From Gracilaria domingensis (Eukaryota; Rhodophyta; Florideophyceae; Gracilariales; Gracilariaceae), in assembly GCA_022539475.1 (NCBI GenBank), contig VCMS01000178.1, positions 50,407 through 114,406 on the forward strand: a stretch of DNA of 64,000 nt, given 5' to 3'. The position numbers and the translations under genes were made by a program. The notes beneath the pieces were generated by a model, which made no database searches, was not told the DNA's origin, and worked only from the letters and a program-made list of their open reading frames with translations. Positions 42,045-51,837 of this stretch are shown piece by piece (the first letter of the stretch is position 1; each line of letters begins with the position of its first letter).

Positions 42045-44642
42045 ATGAAGCCAACTCGTGTTCGAAAGCGTACGCAAAGCGTGACTCCTCGCACTCGGCG
42101 GAGCACTCGATTATTGCAAGGTGGAATGCGGGTTTCTCTGCAGATGGATATTGAGGATGAAGGAAAGGTGATAGTCGGGGAAGCGTTGTTGCATGGAATT
42201 GGAAGTGTTCTACGCCGCGAGTTGCACGGGAAGCAATTGGACCCAGGTCTTGTGGTGGTTCATAATATTCTCATCAGTCGAAGCGGTCAGACGTTCTACC
42301 CTTACCGGGCGGAGGGCCTGGATCTTCCACAATATATCCAGGATCTCCGGACGGCCGCTCCTTGGGATGAGAAAATGATGGAACCGGTGGCAGCCAGCAT
42401 TCCGGCGTCGAAGCGAGGAACGGTGAGCGCTATGAGTGAGGTGATGACGCCGACAAGCCGCACGGAGCCAATTCGAAGTTCATCAACACCGAGAGGTAGC
42501 GCATCAGTAGCACCTCCGCGGGCAGGTCCGTCGTCTGTTACGAAGCGGTCTATGGAGACGAGAGCATCCCCAGCTACGAAGCGGACAGGTCAAACAAAGT
42601 CTACCTCCGCTACGAAGCCCACTGCGTCGAAAAGGGCTTCTCCTGCGATGAATCAGACCGTCGACACAAGGGGATCTTCTGCGTCGAAACAGACGGTTCA
42701 GCAGGGGACGGCTGTGCAAGAGGAGGAAGATGAGATCATGAAAGGTCCCCTTCCAGACGCGGATGCGCAATCCGCGCAAGGAGCTGGTCCATCTGTACCC
42801 CAAACTGCACCAGAAACTGCGGAGCAGCAGGACGATGACGTTGTGCTTCTGTCCGCAAGAATGGCACGTTCAAGTGTTTCTGGCGAGCGGTCTGGAACAC
42901 AAGGGACACCTACTCGGAGCAAGACGTACAGACGAATTCGTCAGAAGGTACCAAAGGTGAACCTCAATCAGTACCGGATGGTTGTTGTTACTGTTGACAT
43001 CACTCTGGTGGACACTCCGCCCAATTTACTCCGTGGAGTAAGTAAACGCCACGTTGAAGCCCTTGTGAAGAGTATGGAGGAGCGGGGGATATTGCAGTCG
43101 ATGGGTTCTCCAGTGGTGGCCTTACAAGATGCTACTACGGGAGAGAGGGATACTGACAAGGGACGCCTAACGAAGAAGTGCTTCATTGTAGATGGTTTGC
43201 ATCGTCTGAAAGCTATACAATATTTGGCAGCGACTGGTGCACCGAAGTGGAAGCGATTAGCCAAGTTTTGGCGTTGCAATCTGCTGATACGAAGAGATGG
43301 GAGGCCCATTGGGATGAAGGAATTGTTATGTGTTGCTTCGTACCTCAATGAGTCGACGAGTACCATGCGAAGGATGATGTTTGCAGACAAGATACACTCT
43401 ATAGTTAGTGTGGTCGCCATTCTAATTGAAGATGTTGAGGGGGTGACGCCGGCAGACGTGGATCCTGCAGAAGTGACAGAAGTGTTGAAGGAGAGCCAAC
43501 TGATTGGGACTGTGCAAGAGCGTCAGTACCTGAGATATGCCAATGTCGCCCTGCAACTCATGTCTCGTGAGGGAATGCTGGCCCATTTCGAGGATATATG
43601 TGAGACTGTGAGTGACATAGGTCTCACACATCTGTCCCATACTCCGCTATATGTTTTGGATGCCGAGGAGTTTTCCTTCATTCTTGATTGTCTTCAGATG
43701 TTTCTATTGAAGGGCAAGTCGACGAAGACAAAGCAATGGAAAAGCTTTGAGGAGGTTCGAGGTTTCTTTTATGATAGAGCAGTGTCTCTGTTCCGCGCGG
43801 CTAGAGCAGTGAGGAATGAACTGAACGAGGAAGAGTCCATGGAAGTGTTCCTGAAACGCGAAGTCAGTCTTTCTGCTCCATCGAATGAAGATGACGTTGA
43901 AGACCCAGACAACAACGCAGCTGTGTATCAGTTCCTTTTGGGACAAGTTGTGAACTTCAACACATTGCCGCGTGTTCGGAGCAGGACGAACTCAATTAGA
44001 ACTGCCACGACTTCCGTTCAGAATCGATTGCGGACGATGCTCAAGGTAATTCCGCCCCCCGCACCAGTGAAGCAGTCCGTGACGAAGAGGAGGACTCCCG
44101 CTGCTGCTGCTGCAACATCTGCCAGTGAAGAAGGGGAGCCGCGAAGAAGTGCACGAGAACGGGCGCAGGTGAGTTATAGGGAAATTGAGCACGGCCGAAA
44201 TCGAGGTGCCATAGAAGTTCTGGATAGCTCTGAAGAAGAACAGCGGGCTCCGCCGAGGAAGAAACGGAGAAAGACTTTCACACAACAGATGAGATCTACT
44301 CTGAACAGCATGACACCGGATGACCTGATGTCTCAACTAAATGAACATGTGCTGAGAGGAAGGTCGATGAAGGTTCAGTTCGTGGCATTGGGAGAGGGAG
44401 CGAATGCAGAGAACGCAGGCAGTTCTGCATTTGTGGATGACGATGAGCTTCTTTCTGTGACAGTTCCACGGGTTGTCACCGTCGAGAAAGATGCTGCGCC
44501 AGACGATCAGCAAGAGACAGGTGGGGGGTCATTTGATGACGAGTTACCTACAGCTCTTCCGGAATCTGAGGAGCACGGACTTGTTCGAGGTGACCCATAT
44601 GATGGCCCACGAACCCATCATGGTGCGGGTATGCCAGGCTGA
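42045..44642 (+). CDS. ParB-like domain protein of the giant element
   Basis: An intact 865-residue frame from ATG 42045. After a basic start (KPTRVRKRTQ) comes a conserved-looking region around residues 28-110 (MRVSLQMDIE, LRRELHGK), then 170 residues of Ser/Thr/Lys-rich repeats. Residues 305-420 are ParB/sulfiredoxin-like: VDITLVDTPPNLLRGVSKRH, VEALVKSMEERGILQ and the nucleotide-binding motif FIVDGLHRLKAIQYL. A helical domain follows (MMFADKIHSIVSVVAIL; YLRYANVALQLM), then a basic, low-complexity tail with PPRKKRRKTF. ParB-like folds bind DNA and CTP or act as nucleases or kinases; which applies here is unknown. The same gene, degraded, lies at 60875-63418. It is followed at once by the dioxygenase in the -1 frame. 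Confidence 0.75.
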   Translation: MKPTRVRKRTQSVTPRTRRSTRLLQGGMRVSLQMDIEDEGKVIVGEALLHGIGSVLRRELHGKQLDPGLVVVHNILISRSGQTFYPYRAEGLDLPQYIQDLRTAAPWDEKMMEPVAASIPASKRGTVSAMSEVMTPTSRTEPIRSSSTPRGSASVAPPRAGPSSVTKRSMETRASPATKRTGQTKSTSATKPTASKRASPAMNQTVDTRGSSASKQTVQQGTAVQEEEDEIMKGPLPDADAQSAQGAGPSVPQTAPETAEQQDDDVVLLSARMARSSVSGERSGTQGTPTRSKTYRRIRQKVPKVNLNQYRMVVVTVDITLVDTPPNLLRGVSKRHVEALVKSMEERGILQSMGSPVVALQDATTGERDTDKGRLTKKCFIVDGLHRLKAIQYLAATGAPKWKRLAKFWRCNLLIRRDGRPIGMKELLCVASYLNESTSTMRRMMFADKIHSIVSVVAILIEDVEGVTPADVDPAEVTEVLKESQLIGTVQERQYLRYANVALQLMSREGMLAHFEDICETVSDIGLTHLSHTPLYVLDAEEFSFILDCLQMFLLKGKSTKTKQWKSFEEVRGFFYDRAVSLFRAARAVRNELNEEESMEVFLKREVSLSAPSNEDDVEDPDNNAAVYQFLLGQVVNFNTLPRVRSRTNSIRTATTSVQNRLRTMLKVIPPPAPVKQSVTKRRTPAAAAATSASEEGEPRRSARERAQVSYREIEHGRNRGAIEVLDSSEEEQRAPPRKKRRKTFTQQMRSTLNSMTPDDLMSQLNEHVLRGRSMKVQFVALGEGANAENAGSSAFVDDDELLSVTVPRVVTVEKDAAPDDQQETGGGSFDDELPTALPESEEHGLVRGDPYDGPRTHHGAGMPG

Positions 44643-44660
44643 GACCGCAGGAATGGCAAG

Positions 44661-45961
44661 GGAAGAACGTAATTGAGCACAAGGACCCCTGGCTCAGAGT
44701 CATTCACTTGCCGAAGGGACATAGGTCGGAGCTGCTAAGTGTCTCGAATCTCAGAGATGTACACCATCTTGTCTTTTGGCACGCTGCAAGGGCTGAACAT
44801 CGCCTACGGGCGGAGACATTTGGTATGCAGTATCCTCGTACTCGACCGACAGGTATGGATGATGAAGAGGTGCTGTGGGTTGCTGCGAAGGAGCATGACG
44901 AATTTGGGCAAATGTTCTTCGCCCGAATGCAAGCTGAGCTAAGGCAGAATGGATATTGCGTGCTTGATGGCTTTGCGACGGATAATGGTGTCCCTAAATG
45001 GGAGGAGTTGGAAGAAGTTCGGGAGTTCGGAGATGTGTCGGGGAAGTTGGTGGACTTCTTCGAGAATGAGTATGGAGCGATGCCGGATATACGGAAAGGA
45101 GAGGAACAGAAGTCGTTTGTTCAAATAATCAACGATGATGAAGGATGGAAGGACGGTAGCGATGGACCATTTGAGGGGAGAGTGATGTCGACACGTTGGG
45201 GTACGGTGGAGAAGCCGGAGGATAATGAGGAGCTCAGGTGGGTTGTAAGGTCGCGTGCTTTACTTGATGTTCGAATGGGTACAATTGCTGCGGCTTTGGG
45301 ACTATGGGACAATGAAAGGGAAGCTGTGAAGATGTACACTCCGAAAACTGGTGGTCGATTTCTGGGGACGACGAGAAAGTGCAAGCGCCAGACGCTGCAC
45401 ACCGACTTCAGTGGTCTGGTTACGAAGGAAACAATGAATACTGGCAACCCCGGATACTTTGTAATGGCCTCTGGGAAAGAGGGCTTTCCTCTCTGGGTGA
45501 GCGCTGGAAGCCATCAACTGGTGGGGATGAACAACCAACAGTTGCGAGTGATGTCGGAGGTGTATCCAGCGAAGAAGATAATCATCCCACCGTACTCTGT
45601 ATTCGTGGGCCGTGGTGATGTGACACATGCTGGAGCAAGTGGGAAGGACAAGGTGGATAGGCCCGAGTCTATGGATTTGCTGGTTAGATACCACATGTAC
45701 ATGGTACCAGAGGGCTACGCACTACCTGATGCTGTTCATCGGGTGCGGGATTTCCGACCCACGTTTGTCAATGGTGACGAGGAGGAGGAGGCGGAGGATG
45801 AACTGTTGTCCGATAAGGAGGGTGGGGCGGTTGACATGGACGAAGACCAAGTGGTCGTGGAGATTGGTGTGGAAGCGGACGCCGGTAGAACCGAAGTGCT
45901 CGAGAGTAGTAGTGATGACGATTTGCCAATAATGAGGCTGCGAGCGCCTCGAAGTGGATGA
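44661..45961 (+). CDS. 2-oxoglutarate/Fe(II) dioxygenase of the giant element
   Basis: The double-stranded beta-helix signature is present: the iron ligands HxD in RQTLHTDFSG (45398-45406), the distal His in GRGDVTHAGA (45626), and Arg for 2-oxoglutarate in LLVRYHMYMV. PKTGGRFLGTT and GYFVMASGKEGFPLWVSAGSH are core strands. The paralogue at 59586-60840 keeps all ligands. A very acidic tail ends both. Homology with the paralogue begins at least at WLRVIHLPKGHRSE, yet the first ATG is only at 44828; the frame is the -1 frame of the ParB gene and overlaps its end. So it is read through splicing (GT 44590, AG 44660 would join both frames), frameshifting, or a lost start. Next to a DNA methyltransferase, a nucleic-acid substrate is attractive but unproven. 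Confidence 0.75.
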
Positions 45962-46224
45962 GAATGAGATGATTAGTAAATTATGTGTGTCTTGCGAGTA
46001 TTAAGAGTAGTATACTATTACAAGGCTATACATATGAACATAGAAAAGGTGCGGCAGGCTGGTAATTGAACAAATGTCAAACGTCTTTGGTCCAGTTGCG
46101 TCTAATTGCAACATGCCAAATGCTCGGTATCGTTAACATCATTGGTGGCACCAGTCAATTCGCAATTGAACATGTAGCGTCCTAACATTCTGAAACTGCA
46201 CTTAAGGTTGCTTTTAAGAGAAGT

Positions 46225-47172
46225 ATGAAACTGAGAAGTCTATACAGTTCCTGTCTATGCGGTACTTGTGGCAGTATGGTGACTGTATCAGGAAAAATGG
46301 CAGAGGAACAGAGAGACTTGGCGGAAATTTCACCAAATACCTTGTCTAAGTTCATATATGCCAATGGTTACGGTATATTAAGTTCCGTTGATGGAACGTT
46401 GAGAAGAGAAGGAGAGTCAATTCCAGAAGAAGTTGTGAAGTGTATGAAGTTCATTGACGAACGTGTTGGTTTCGGACTTGTCACAGGGGGTGATGTGGGC
46501 GACGTGGAGGGGAAAATGGAAGGACTCGGAGACTATAAGTTTGGTGTCTCGGCGAATCATGGAGCTTTCCTGCGTTTCTCTGACGAGAGGGAAATTAAGG
46601 GTGCATTCAATGATCACACCCTTGACCACACTGTTGACGGACTACTGTTCCTGGCAAGGGATTTGAATAGGAGGCATGGTATTGTGAATGATGATGACAA
46701 GGGGTTCGTGGAGACCAGAAGTGATAGTGGCCTTCCCAATTTCGTGTACAACAAACTGTGGCAGTGGAAAGAAGAAGTGGATTCTGCTATTGGGGACCTG
46801 TTGCAGAAGATGGATGCGTTTGTTATCTATCCCGGCGATAAAAGTTGCGAAATTGTGGACAAGCGATACACAAAAGGAAGCGGAGGAGAAAATCTTGTGG
46901 ATAATGAACCGAGATTTATTGATACGGATGACGTCGTGACGTTCGGAAGTGCTTTGAGCGACGGGCCTTTGCATGAGGTAGGCGTGTACGGCGTTCACGT
47001 CAAAGAAGATTGTATCCCGGGTGGAGTACACAACCTGTTCGAAAGCGTGGAGGATGTACATTCGACAATTATGTTGGTGGCTCTGTTGTACGGCTACGAG
47101 GAAAAGCAGCACGATAAAAACCACCATGATCATAAAAGGGTATTGAGATATATACGACACTTTTATTACTGA
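46225..47172 (+). CDS. HAD-superfamily phosphatase-like protein with lost nucleophile
   Basis: A 315-residue frame from ATG 46225, homologous over its length to the gene at 47195-48058. Motif I should be DxDGT; here it reads LSSVDGTL, with Ser54 where the nucleophilic Asp must be (Asp56 is kept). Motif II is VTGGDV instead of ATGRDI. The sugar-phosphatase-like middle (RSDSGLPNFVYNKLWQWKEE) and the motif IV region (TFGSALSDGPLHEV) remain. It is therefore probably a pseudoenzyme, although the frame is intact. It converges tail to tail with its paralogue, 22 bp apart. Confidence 0.75.
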   Translation: MKLRSLYSSCLCGTCGSMVTVSGKMAEEQRDLAEISPNTLSKFIYANGYGILSSVDGTLRREGESIPEEVVKCMKFIDERVGFGLVTGGDVGDVEGKMEGLGDYKFGVSANHGAFLRFSDEREIKGAFNDHTLDHTVDGLLFLARDLNRRHGIVNDDDKGFVETRSDSGLPNFVYNKLWQWKEEVDSAIGDLLQKMDAFVIYPGDKSCEIVDKRYTKGSGGENLVDNEPRFIDTDDVVTFGSALSDGPLHEVGVYGVHVKEDCIPGGVHNLFESVEDVHSTIMLVALLYGYEEKQHDKNHHDHKRVLRYIRHFYY

Positions 47173-47194
47173 GATCTCATATCATAGCTAAGTA

Positions 47195-48058
47195 TTAAGG
47201 CATCGTAGCACTTGAAACAAATTCCAAGAGCATTTCTAAACCATTGACACTTGCATTTTCTGTACCCGTACAGTTCTGCCACCCTTCTGATGGTCTCATG
47301 CACGTCCTCCACCCATCAACAAGATATGTTACCGCTGCTGGATGGTCTTCTCCCTTCACATGAACTGCCAGGGTTGCCATTTCATATAGAGGGCCATCAT
47401 TGGAAGCATTCCCGAAAGCAACGATTAAATGTGTGTCGAACTGGGGGTCGTTTTCAACCAAGGCTAGCGCCCCACTATTTTTCGTGAAACGAATGTCCCC
47501 TATGTCACAGTTTTCATCTTGAGGGTACGCAACCAGGTTCGGAAAGGATGTCAACACTTTTGAAATACCGGAGTTAACTTCTGTTTTCCACTTCGACAGT
47601 CCATTGTACGTGAAGTTAGGGAGTCCACTGTCTTTTCTAGTGCTCACCACTGCTTGTTGACGCTCTTCGTGAAGTCCGTGCGATTCATTTAAGGAGAGTG
47701 CAAGTCTCTCAAGTTCGGCTGCACATCTTTCGTAGCCTTCCCTGTCAAGGTCCTGATCAATTTCGGTACCATTGGATAATCTCACCCGTGCGCCTTGGTT
47801 TCCAGAGATGCCAAAAGTGTAGCCACCCAGGTGCTCCATGAAACTCTCGGCATCCTCTATATCTCGCCCAGTAGCAATTCCGAAACCAACGCGTGCGTTG
47901 ATGTACTTCATGCATTTGACTGTTTCGGCAGGAATGTTCTCCCCAGCTCTTTTCAGAGTACCGTCAACATCACTAATCACGGCGTAGCCATTTTCGAATA
48001 TTTCGTTAGCCAGCTGCTGAGGAGTTACTTCTTGGGCTCTAACTTCTGAGTTATACAT
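47195..48058 (-). CDS. HAD-superfamily sugar-phosphatase-like protein (Cof/T6P-phosphatase type)
   Basis: Starting at ATG 48058 it encodes 287 residues. Motif I is intact (ISDVDGTLKRAGE, Asp30 and Asp32), motif II is ATGRDIEDAE, the cap region has FGISGNQGARVRLSNG, and motif IV is VAFGNASNDGPLYEMA. Such enzymes remove phosphate from small sugar phosphates; the substrate is unknown. Frame and motifs are whole, so this copy could work. It and its inverted paralogue look like cargo of the element, since the related element on the right lacks them. The Asn in GNASND, where many HADs have Asp, is a mild oddity. Confidence 0.78.
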   Translation of the reverse strand: MYNSEVRAQEVTPQQLANEIFENGYAVISDVDGTLKRAGENIPAETVKCMKYINARVGFGIATGRDIEDAESFMEHLGGYTFGISGNQGARVRLSNGTEIDQDLDREGYERCAAELERLALSLNESHGLHEERQQAVVSTRKDSGLPNFTYNGLSKWKTEVNSGISKVLTSFPNLVAYPQDENCDIGDIRFTKNSGALALVENDPQFDTHLIVAFGNASNDGPLYEMATLAVHVKGEDHPAAVTYLVDGWRTCMRPSEGWQNCTGTENASVNGLEMLLEFVSSATMP

Positions 48059-48136
48059 GTTTTGAAAGCTTTCGAAAGGGTTCGTTTTGCAAATGGGTGT
48101 GGGTATACGAATGAGAAGGATGTGATTGATGTTCAC

Positions 48137-48683
48137 AAGGTGTTTCGTAGTATAAAAAGAGTCTAAGAACGACCATATACGGGTATTGTAGTACTGTTTT
48201 AAAACGTTACTAGGAGGAGAAGTTTTTGCATCGATTTGAAGTAAAGAAAGGATGATTTAGTCATAAATTATATGTACGGGTTCAAGTGGGTAAAGAAAAC
48301 TGTAAATATCTTTAACATGAGCTTAGAAATCAAGAAGAGTAAAACAACCTCCATTAGGGTTGAAACCCATAAAAGGTTTACCTTACTTTATACGGGTGCC
48401 CCAAGTAATGCAAACGCTTAGTTCTTCAGAAATATCACAATTTTTGTACTTGTTTCGTTACTAGTATCGTGCACTTTAATGATATGGAATGACCATTTTC
48501 TATCTAGCAAAATCTTAGCGAAGTATTAGTGATAAGGATGTAGGATTTAAAGGGGCATATTTGAACCACAGAAGGACGAACAATATAAGTAATGTAATAG
48601 GAACAGGTCATTTCGATAAAGTAACTTTTATGTTTAACTATCTCTAAAAGGTTTACAACACCGAAAAGTCATGTGTTCTAACC
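48137..48683. other. AT-rich spacer, nothing seen
   Basis: No coding signal; much richer in A and T than the flanks, with no clear repeat. Confidence 0.5.
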
Positions 48684-49566
48684 TCAAAGCTGGGGGAATG
48701 GGGAGGGGGATAACTTTTCCTTAACAACGTTGACGTAGTTTGTATGAAAAGGAGCGGGGTCACCGCCTACAATGTTTCTTTCTTGGCGGGAAAAGTCGTA
48801 GAAGTACGCGTTCCTAAACTGAAAGTCGGAGAAAGAAGTAGGGAAGCCAACGAGAGTTTTCCCATATGCAAGAAGTCGCCCAACGGTCTCTTCCAGGTTG
48901 AAAGTAGTACCTGTCTTAAGCGAAACTATCTTCAACAGCTCTTTCATTATTGTGAGCACAACCGTACTGCACTCCGTAGCGACTACGTCCATAGGAATGA
49001 AACCTCTTGAGGCCCCGACGATGTTGAACGCTGATAGCCACACGAGCTTCTCATAATAGCTTACGAGAAATGTGTCTTCGTCGACAACCCCGCAAGTGAG
49101 ACCCATAGACCTAAACCTGTCTGCAACGTTGGAGGCCCACTTTCCTGTTGCGACAGTGAGACCATCCGGACTTTGAGGAGTGACACCATCCTGCGGAGCT
49201 GCGTTTCTTGAGGGGACACCAACGTATAGGACAACTTTTGAACATTTGTCCACACCGAGCTTCGAAACCAATGGTATGATGTCTCCATTCTCTGAGCGAA
49301 TAAGGGCAAGCCTGAATTACGGTCTCCAGGGTGTTCGTTCTTCCACAAACTAGTATCGGTACATCAGAAAGATGAGAGGTAGCAGCCATGCTGCAGAATT
49401 CGTGTGCGGAAATGACCGTATCTTCTTCGTTCGCCAGCATGGTACCTATACGCCCCCTTCCAACAATAACGGCCCGAGTCCTTCGGGCGGGAGATGAGGC
49501 CTGAGGGACGTCAGAGTATCTGGGACTCGGAGGCGGAGTGGGAGGCATGTCGGACTGGGAGTTCAT
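48684..49566 (-). pseudogene. Ketopantoate-reductase-like (ApbA/PanE) oxidoreductase, one frameshift
   Basis: Read leftward from ATG 49566, a Pro/Ser-rich start leads to RTRAVIVGRGRIGTMLAN, a Rossmann GxGxxG motif for NAD(P). The frame breaks near 49310 (around TLETVIQA), and the rest lies in the next frame: ENGDIIPLVSKLGVDKCSKV, VDEDTFLVSYYEKLVWLSAF (the conserved Lys of the family is in YEKLVW) and a helical C-terminal domain. The combined length, about 293 residues, fits PanE-like enzymes. A single extra base explains the break. It looks like a captured host or bacterial metabolic gene; no pathway can be named. Confidence 0.6.
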
Positions 49567-49958
49567 TGCAAGTGTTCGATGTTTTTGTGTGACGATAAAA
49601 TGGAAGATGGGGCGGAGAACTGCTGGGGTAAAGAGTGATACTTAAGTACAAACGGTTGGGAAGCGCAGAACGGGAACATGGTTCACTTTGTGAAAGTGAG
49701 CGAAATGTATGATATGTGATTGTACTGAATGAATGATAGGGCTTGTATGAGACGACAAGCCACAAAGTGTGATGATGTTTTATGAAAGGTAGGTGGAAGA
49801 GTAGAAAGTGTGCAATGAATGAAACTGATTTCGAACCTGAGTTGTAAAGTAGTTGTAAAGTACGAGTTACGGGGAGCTTGAATACAGGATGAAAGGAGCC
49901 ATTTTGGCTTCATAAATGACGTGAACGGGTTTATAGCTTCACTCGGATTGCCATAATT
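49567..49958. other. Spacer, nothing seen
   Basis: Short frames on the reverse strand only, without motifs. It probably holds the promoter of the reductase-like gene. Confidence 0.4.
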
Positions 49959-50281
49959 AAAAGGATGGAGTTGGATTGCGCCCGAATACGTCTATAAAGG
50001 TCGTAGAAGCACTTATGAAGGAAGGAGTTGTAGACATGTTATTGTTGATGACGGTGGAGCCAGGGTTTGGAGGACAGGCGTTTATGGAGGGTGTTCTTGA
50101 TAAGGTGCGACATGCAAGGGAGTTGTACCCAAGAATAGGGATACAGGTGGATGGAGGTATTGGACTGAGTACTGTGAAAGCAGTAGTGAAGGCCGGTGCA
50201 AACATTTCAGTTGCAGGATCTGCCATCTTTGGCTCGAGTAACCCAGCTCATGTCATAGCTGGTTTTCGAAAGGTTGGTTAG
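49959..50281 (+). pseudogene. RPE: Ribulose-phosphate 3-epimerase, C-terminal fragment
   Basis: About 106 residues starting abruptly at DGVGLRPNTSIKVVE just after an in-frame stop, with no ATG there. Family motifs are excellent: LLLMTVEPGFGGQAFM, IGIQVDGGIG and AGANISVAGSAIFGSS. The normal enzyme has about 225 residues; the first half, with the metal-binding His-x-Asp, is missing. The enzyme interconverts ribulose- and xylulose-5-phosphate, a Calvin-cycle and pentose-phosphate step. The fragment is a captured piece of a host gene and cannot be active. Confidence 0.88.
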
Positions 50282-50352
50282 AGATAGTAGCATAAATTTA
50301 TTGTTTATTACATTGTTACCTTTACGTGTTATCACGACTATATTCTCCGTCT

Positions 50353-50675
50353 CCATTGGAGATGTATTTCTCTTGTATCACAACCGGGAAAGGATGTGAG
50401 AGAACATAATATATCCCCAGTGGACGCTGAGAGGGAGGATGAACTACTCTACGTGCTACCATTGTTACCCATCCGGTGTCGAGTGGTGACATATTCTTTT
50501 TTTGTCACAACCCACAAAGGATGTGACGGAAGAAGAACATGCCCCCAGTCGAGACAGAGGGTGAGCAACTCTAAGTACAATCACTAGTCCCTAGCTTGCC
50601 TCCACTGGCAATATCTTCCTGTTTTGCTATAACCATCGAGTGGGTTATGGTGGAAGAGAAAAATATCGCCGGTCG
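50353..50675 (+). ncRNA. Three tandem related hairpins, candidate structured RNA
   Basis: Three units of about 115-125 bases each fold into a long hairpin. Unit 1: CCATTGG (50353) pairs with CCAGTGG (50417), inner TCACA with TGTGA. Unit 2: GTCACA pairs with TGTGAC, outer TCTT-rich strand with AAGA-rich strand (about 50478-50555). Unit 3: CTGGCAATATCTTCC (50605) pairs with GGAAGA...ATATCGCCGG (to 50672). The loops share an AAAGGATGTGA-like piece in units 1 and 2. Primary sequence differs, but pairing is kept, which suggests compensatory change. Strand and transcription are not shown. No protein gene is seen in 50282-50910. Confidence 0.45.
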
Positions 50676-50910
50676 AGGCGAGGTGGGTGGGGACTATGTG
50701 AAGAGGGGACAGAGAGATGGCGCTTAAATAGTGGAAGGTGCGGAGGTGTACAGTAGATGTTTTGGCGGGAAATGGGATGAGGGAAACAGGGACAATCATG
50801 GTGCTGGATATAGCCCGTGTGGTTGGACAGTGGGGGTGGACAGCACAGTTTAGCTCGATTGCACTGTATCGCAGCGGAAACTTCGATCCAACTACTACTT
50901 CTTTCTGAAG

Positions 50911-51837
50911 ATGTCGAACGGATACGTGAAGGATGAGGAGCTGTTGGCGCTGTTGGAGGGGAGGAGGTACCGCAGACGCCGTCACCAAAGCGGGAAGAGG
51001 ACGTGATTACGGCGGCTGGTCGGATGTCGCAGAAGAAGGAAGTGGCTGATGAAGGAAAGAGTGTGAGGCGAGGAGAGGGGATGGTGATGAGGTGGAGAAG
51101 GGGGTAGAATTGGAGGTGGAGGGGGTCGCAATGGAGAGAAGGGGTGCGGTGCATCTGAGTCAGTTAGAGGTTGGAGACCAGATAGAGAGTGGGGGCGGAG
51201 AGGGTGACAGGGAGATGCGGTTTGTGGGGGAGATGAAGGCGAGGGTGGGGATGTTGGGGTTGGTGATGAAGGAGCAACTGGACGATGGAATTGTGGAGAT
51301 TGTAACGGAAATGGGCGGTGTGGTGCTGAGTGGGGGTGGTAGTGGTGTTTCGGTTGAGGCGATTTCGAGCCTGCGGAATTCGTTGTCGGTATTGGGAGTG
51401 GAGATGAGAAATCATGTGTATGGGATAGTGGAGTGTGCGGGAAGGGAGGTTGGAGAGTTGCGGGAGGAGAATAGGGTTCTGAACGAGAGGTTGGACGTGC
51501 TGGAGAAGGAGGTGAAGGAGCTGGGCAAGAGGCAAAGATTGGTGGAAGAGGAGAGGTGAAAGGAGGTGTGGAGGGAAAGACGGAGAAGGGAAGTGTGGGA
51601 AGGGTGGCGGTGCAGAAGGGGTCTCCTGTGACACCGAAGACAAAGGGTGGTGGGGTTGGGGATGGGAAGAGCCGTCTGAAGAAGAGGCGTAAGGAGATGA
51701 AGAAGGTGGTGGAGGAGGTGCGGCGGGAGGGAGTCGGAGCTCCGGTGGTGACTGGGTTTAGGAGTGCGGCGGAGGTAGCGCGAACTGCGAAGGGGATTCT
51801 GAGGGGACAGGAGGAGAGAAGGATGGGAGGGATTTGA
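50911..51837 (+). pseudogene. Second coiled-coil protein of the giant element, frame-broken
   Basis: ATG 50911 opens MSNGYVKDEELLALLEGRRY, which leaves frame near 51000; pieces continue in the other frames (REDVITAAGRMSQKKEV; then 51092-51559 with LNERLDVLEKEVKELGKRQR; then 51556-51837 with KGSPVTPKTKG and KSRLKKRRKEMKKVV). The order coiled coil, G(S/T)PVTP, basic tail matches the intact gene at 56733-57554, so this was the same protein. At least three frame changes. It lies last before the right end, as its homologue lies next to the end of the other element. Confidence 0.6.

Noticed and set aside
44708-45961. Assigning the dioxygenase firmly to TET/JBP
   Set aside because: Iron and 2-oxoglutarate ligands are seen, but I cannot see a family-specific signature; other 2OG oxygenases fit as well.
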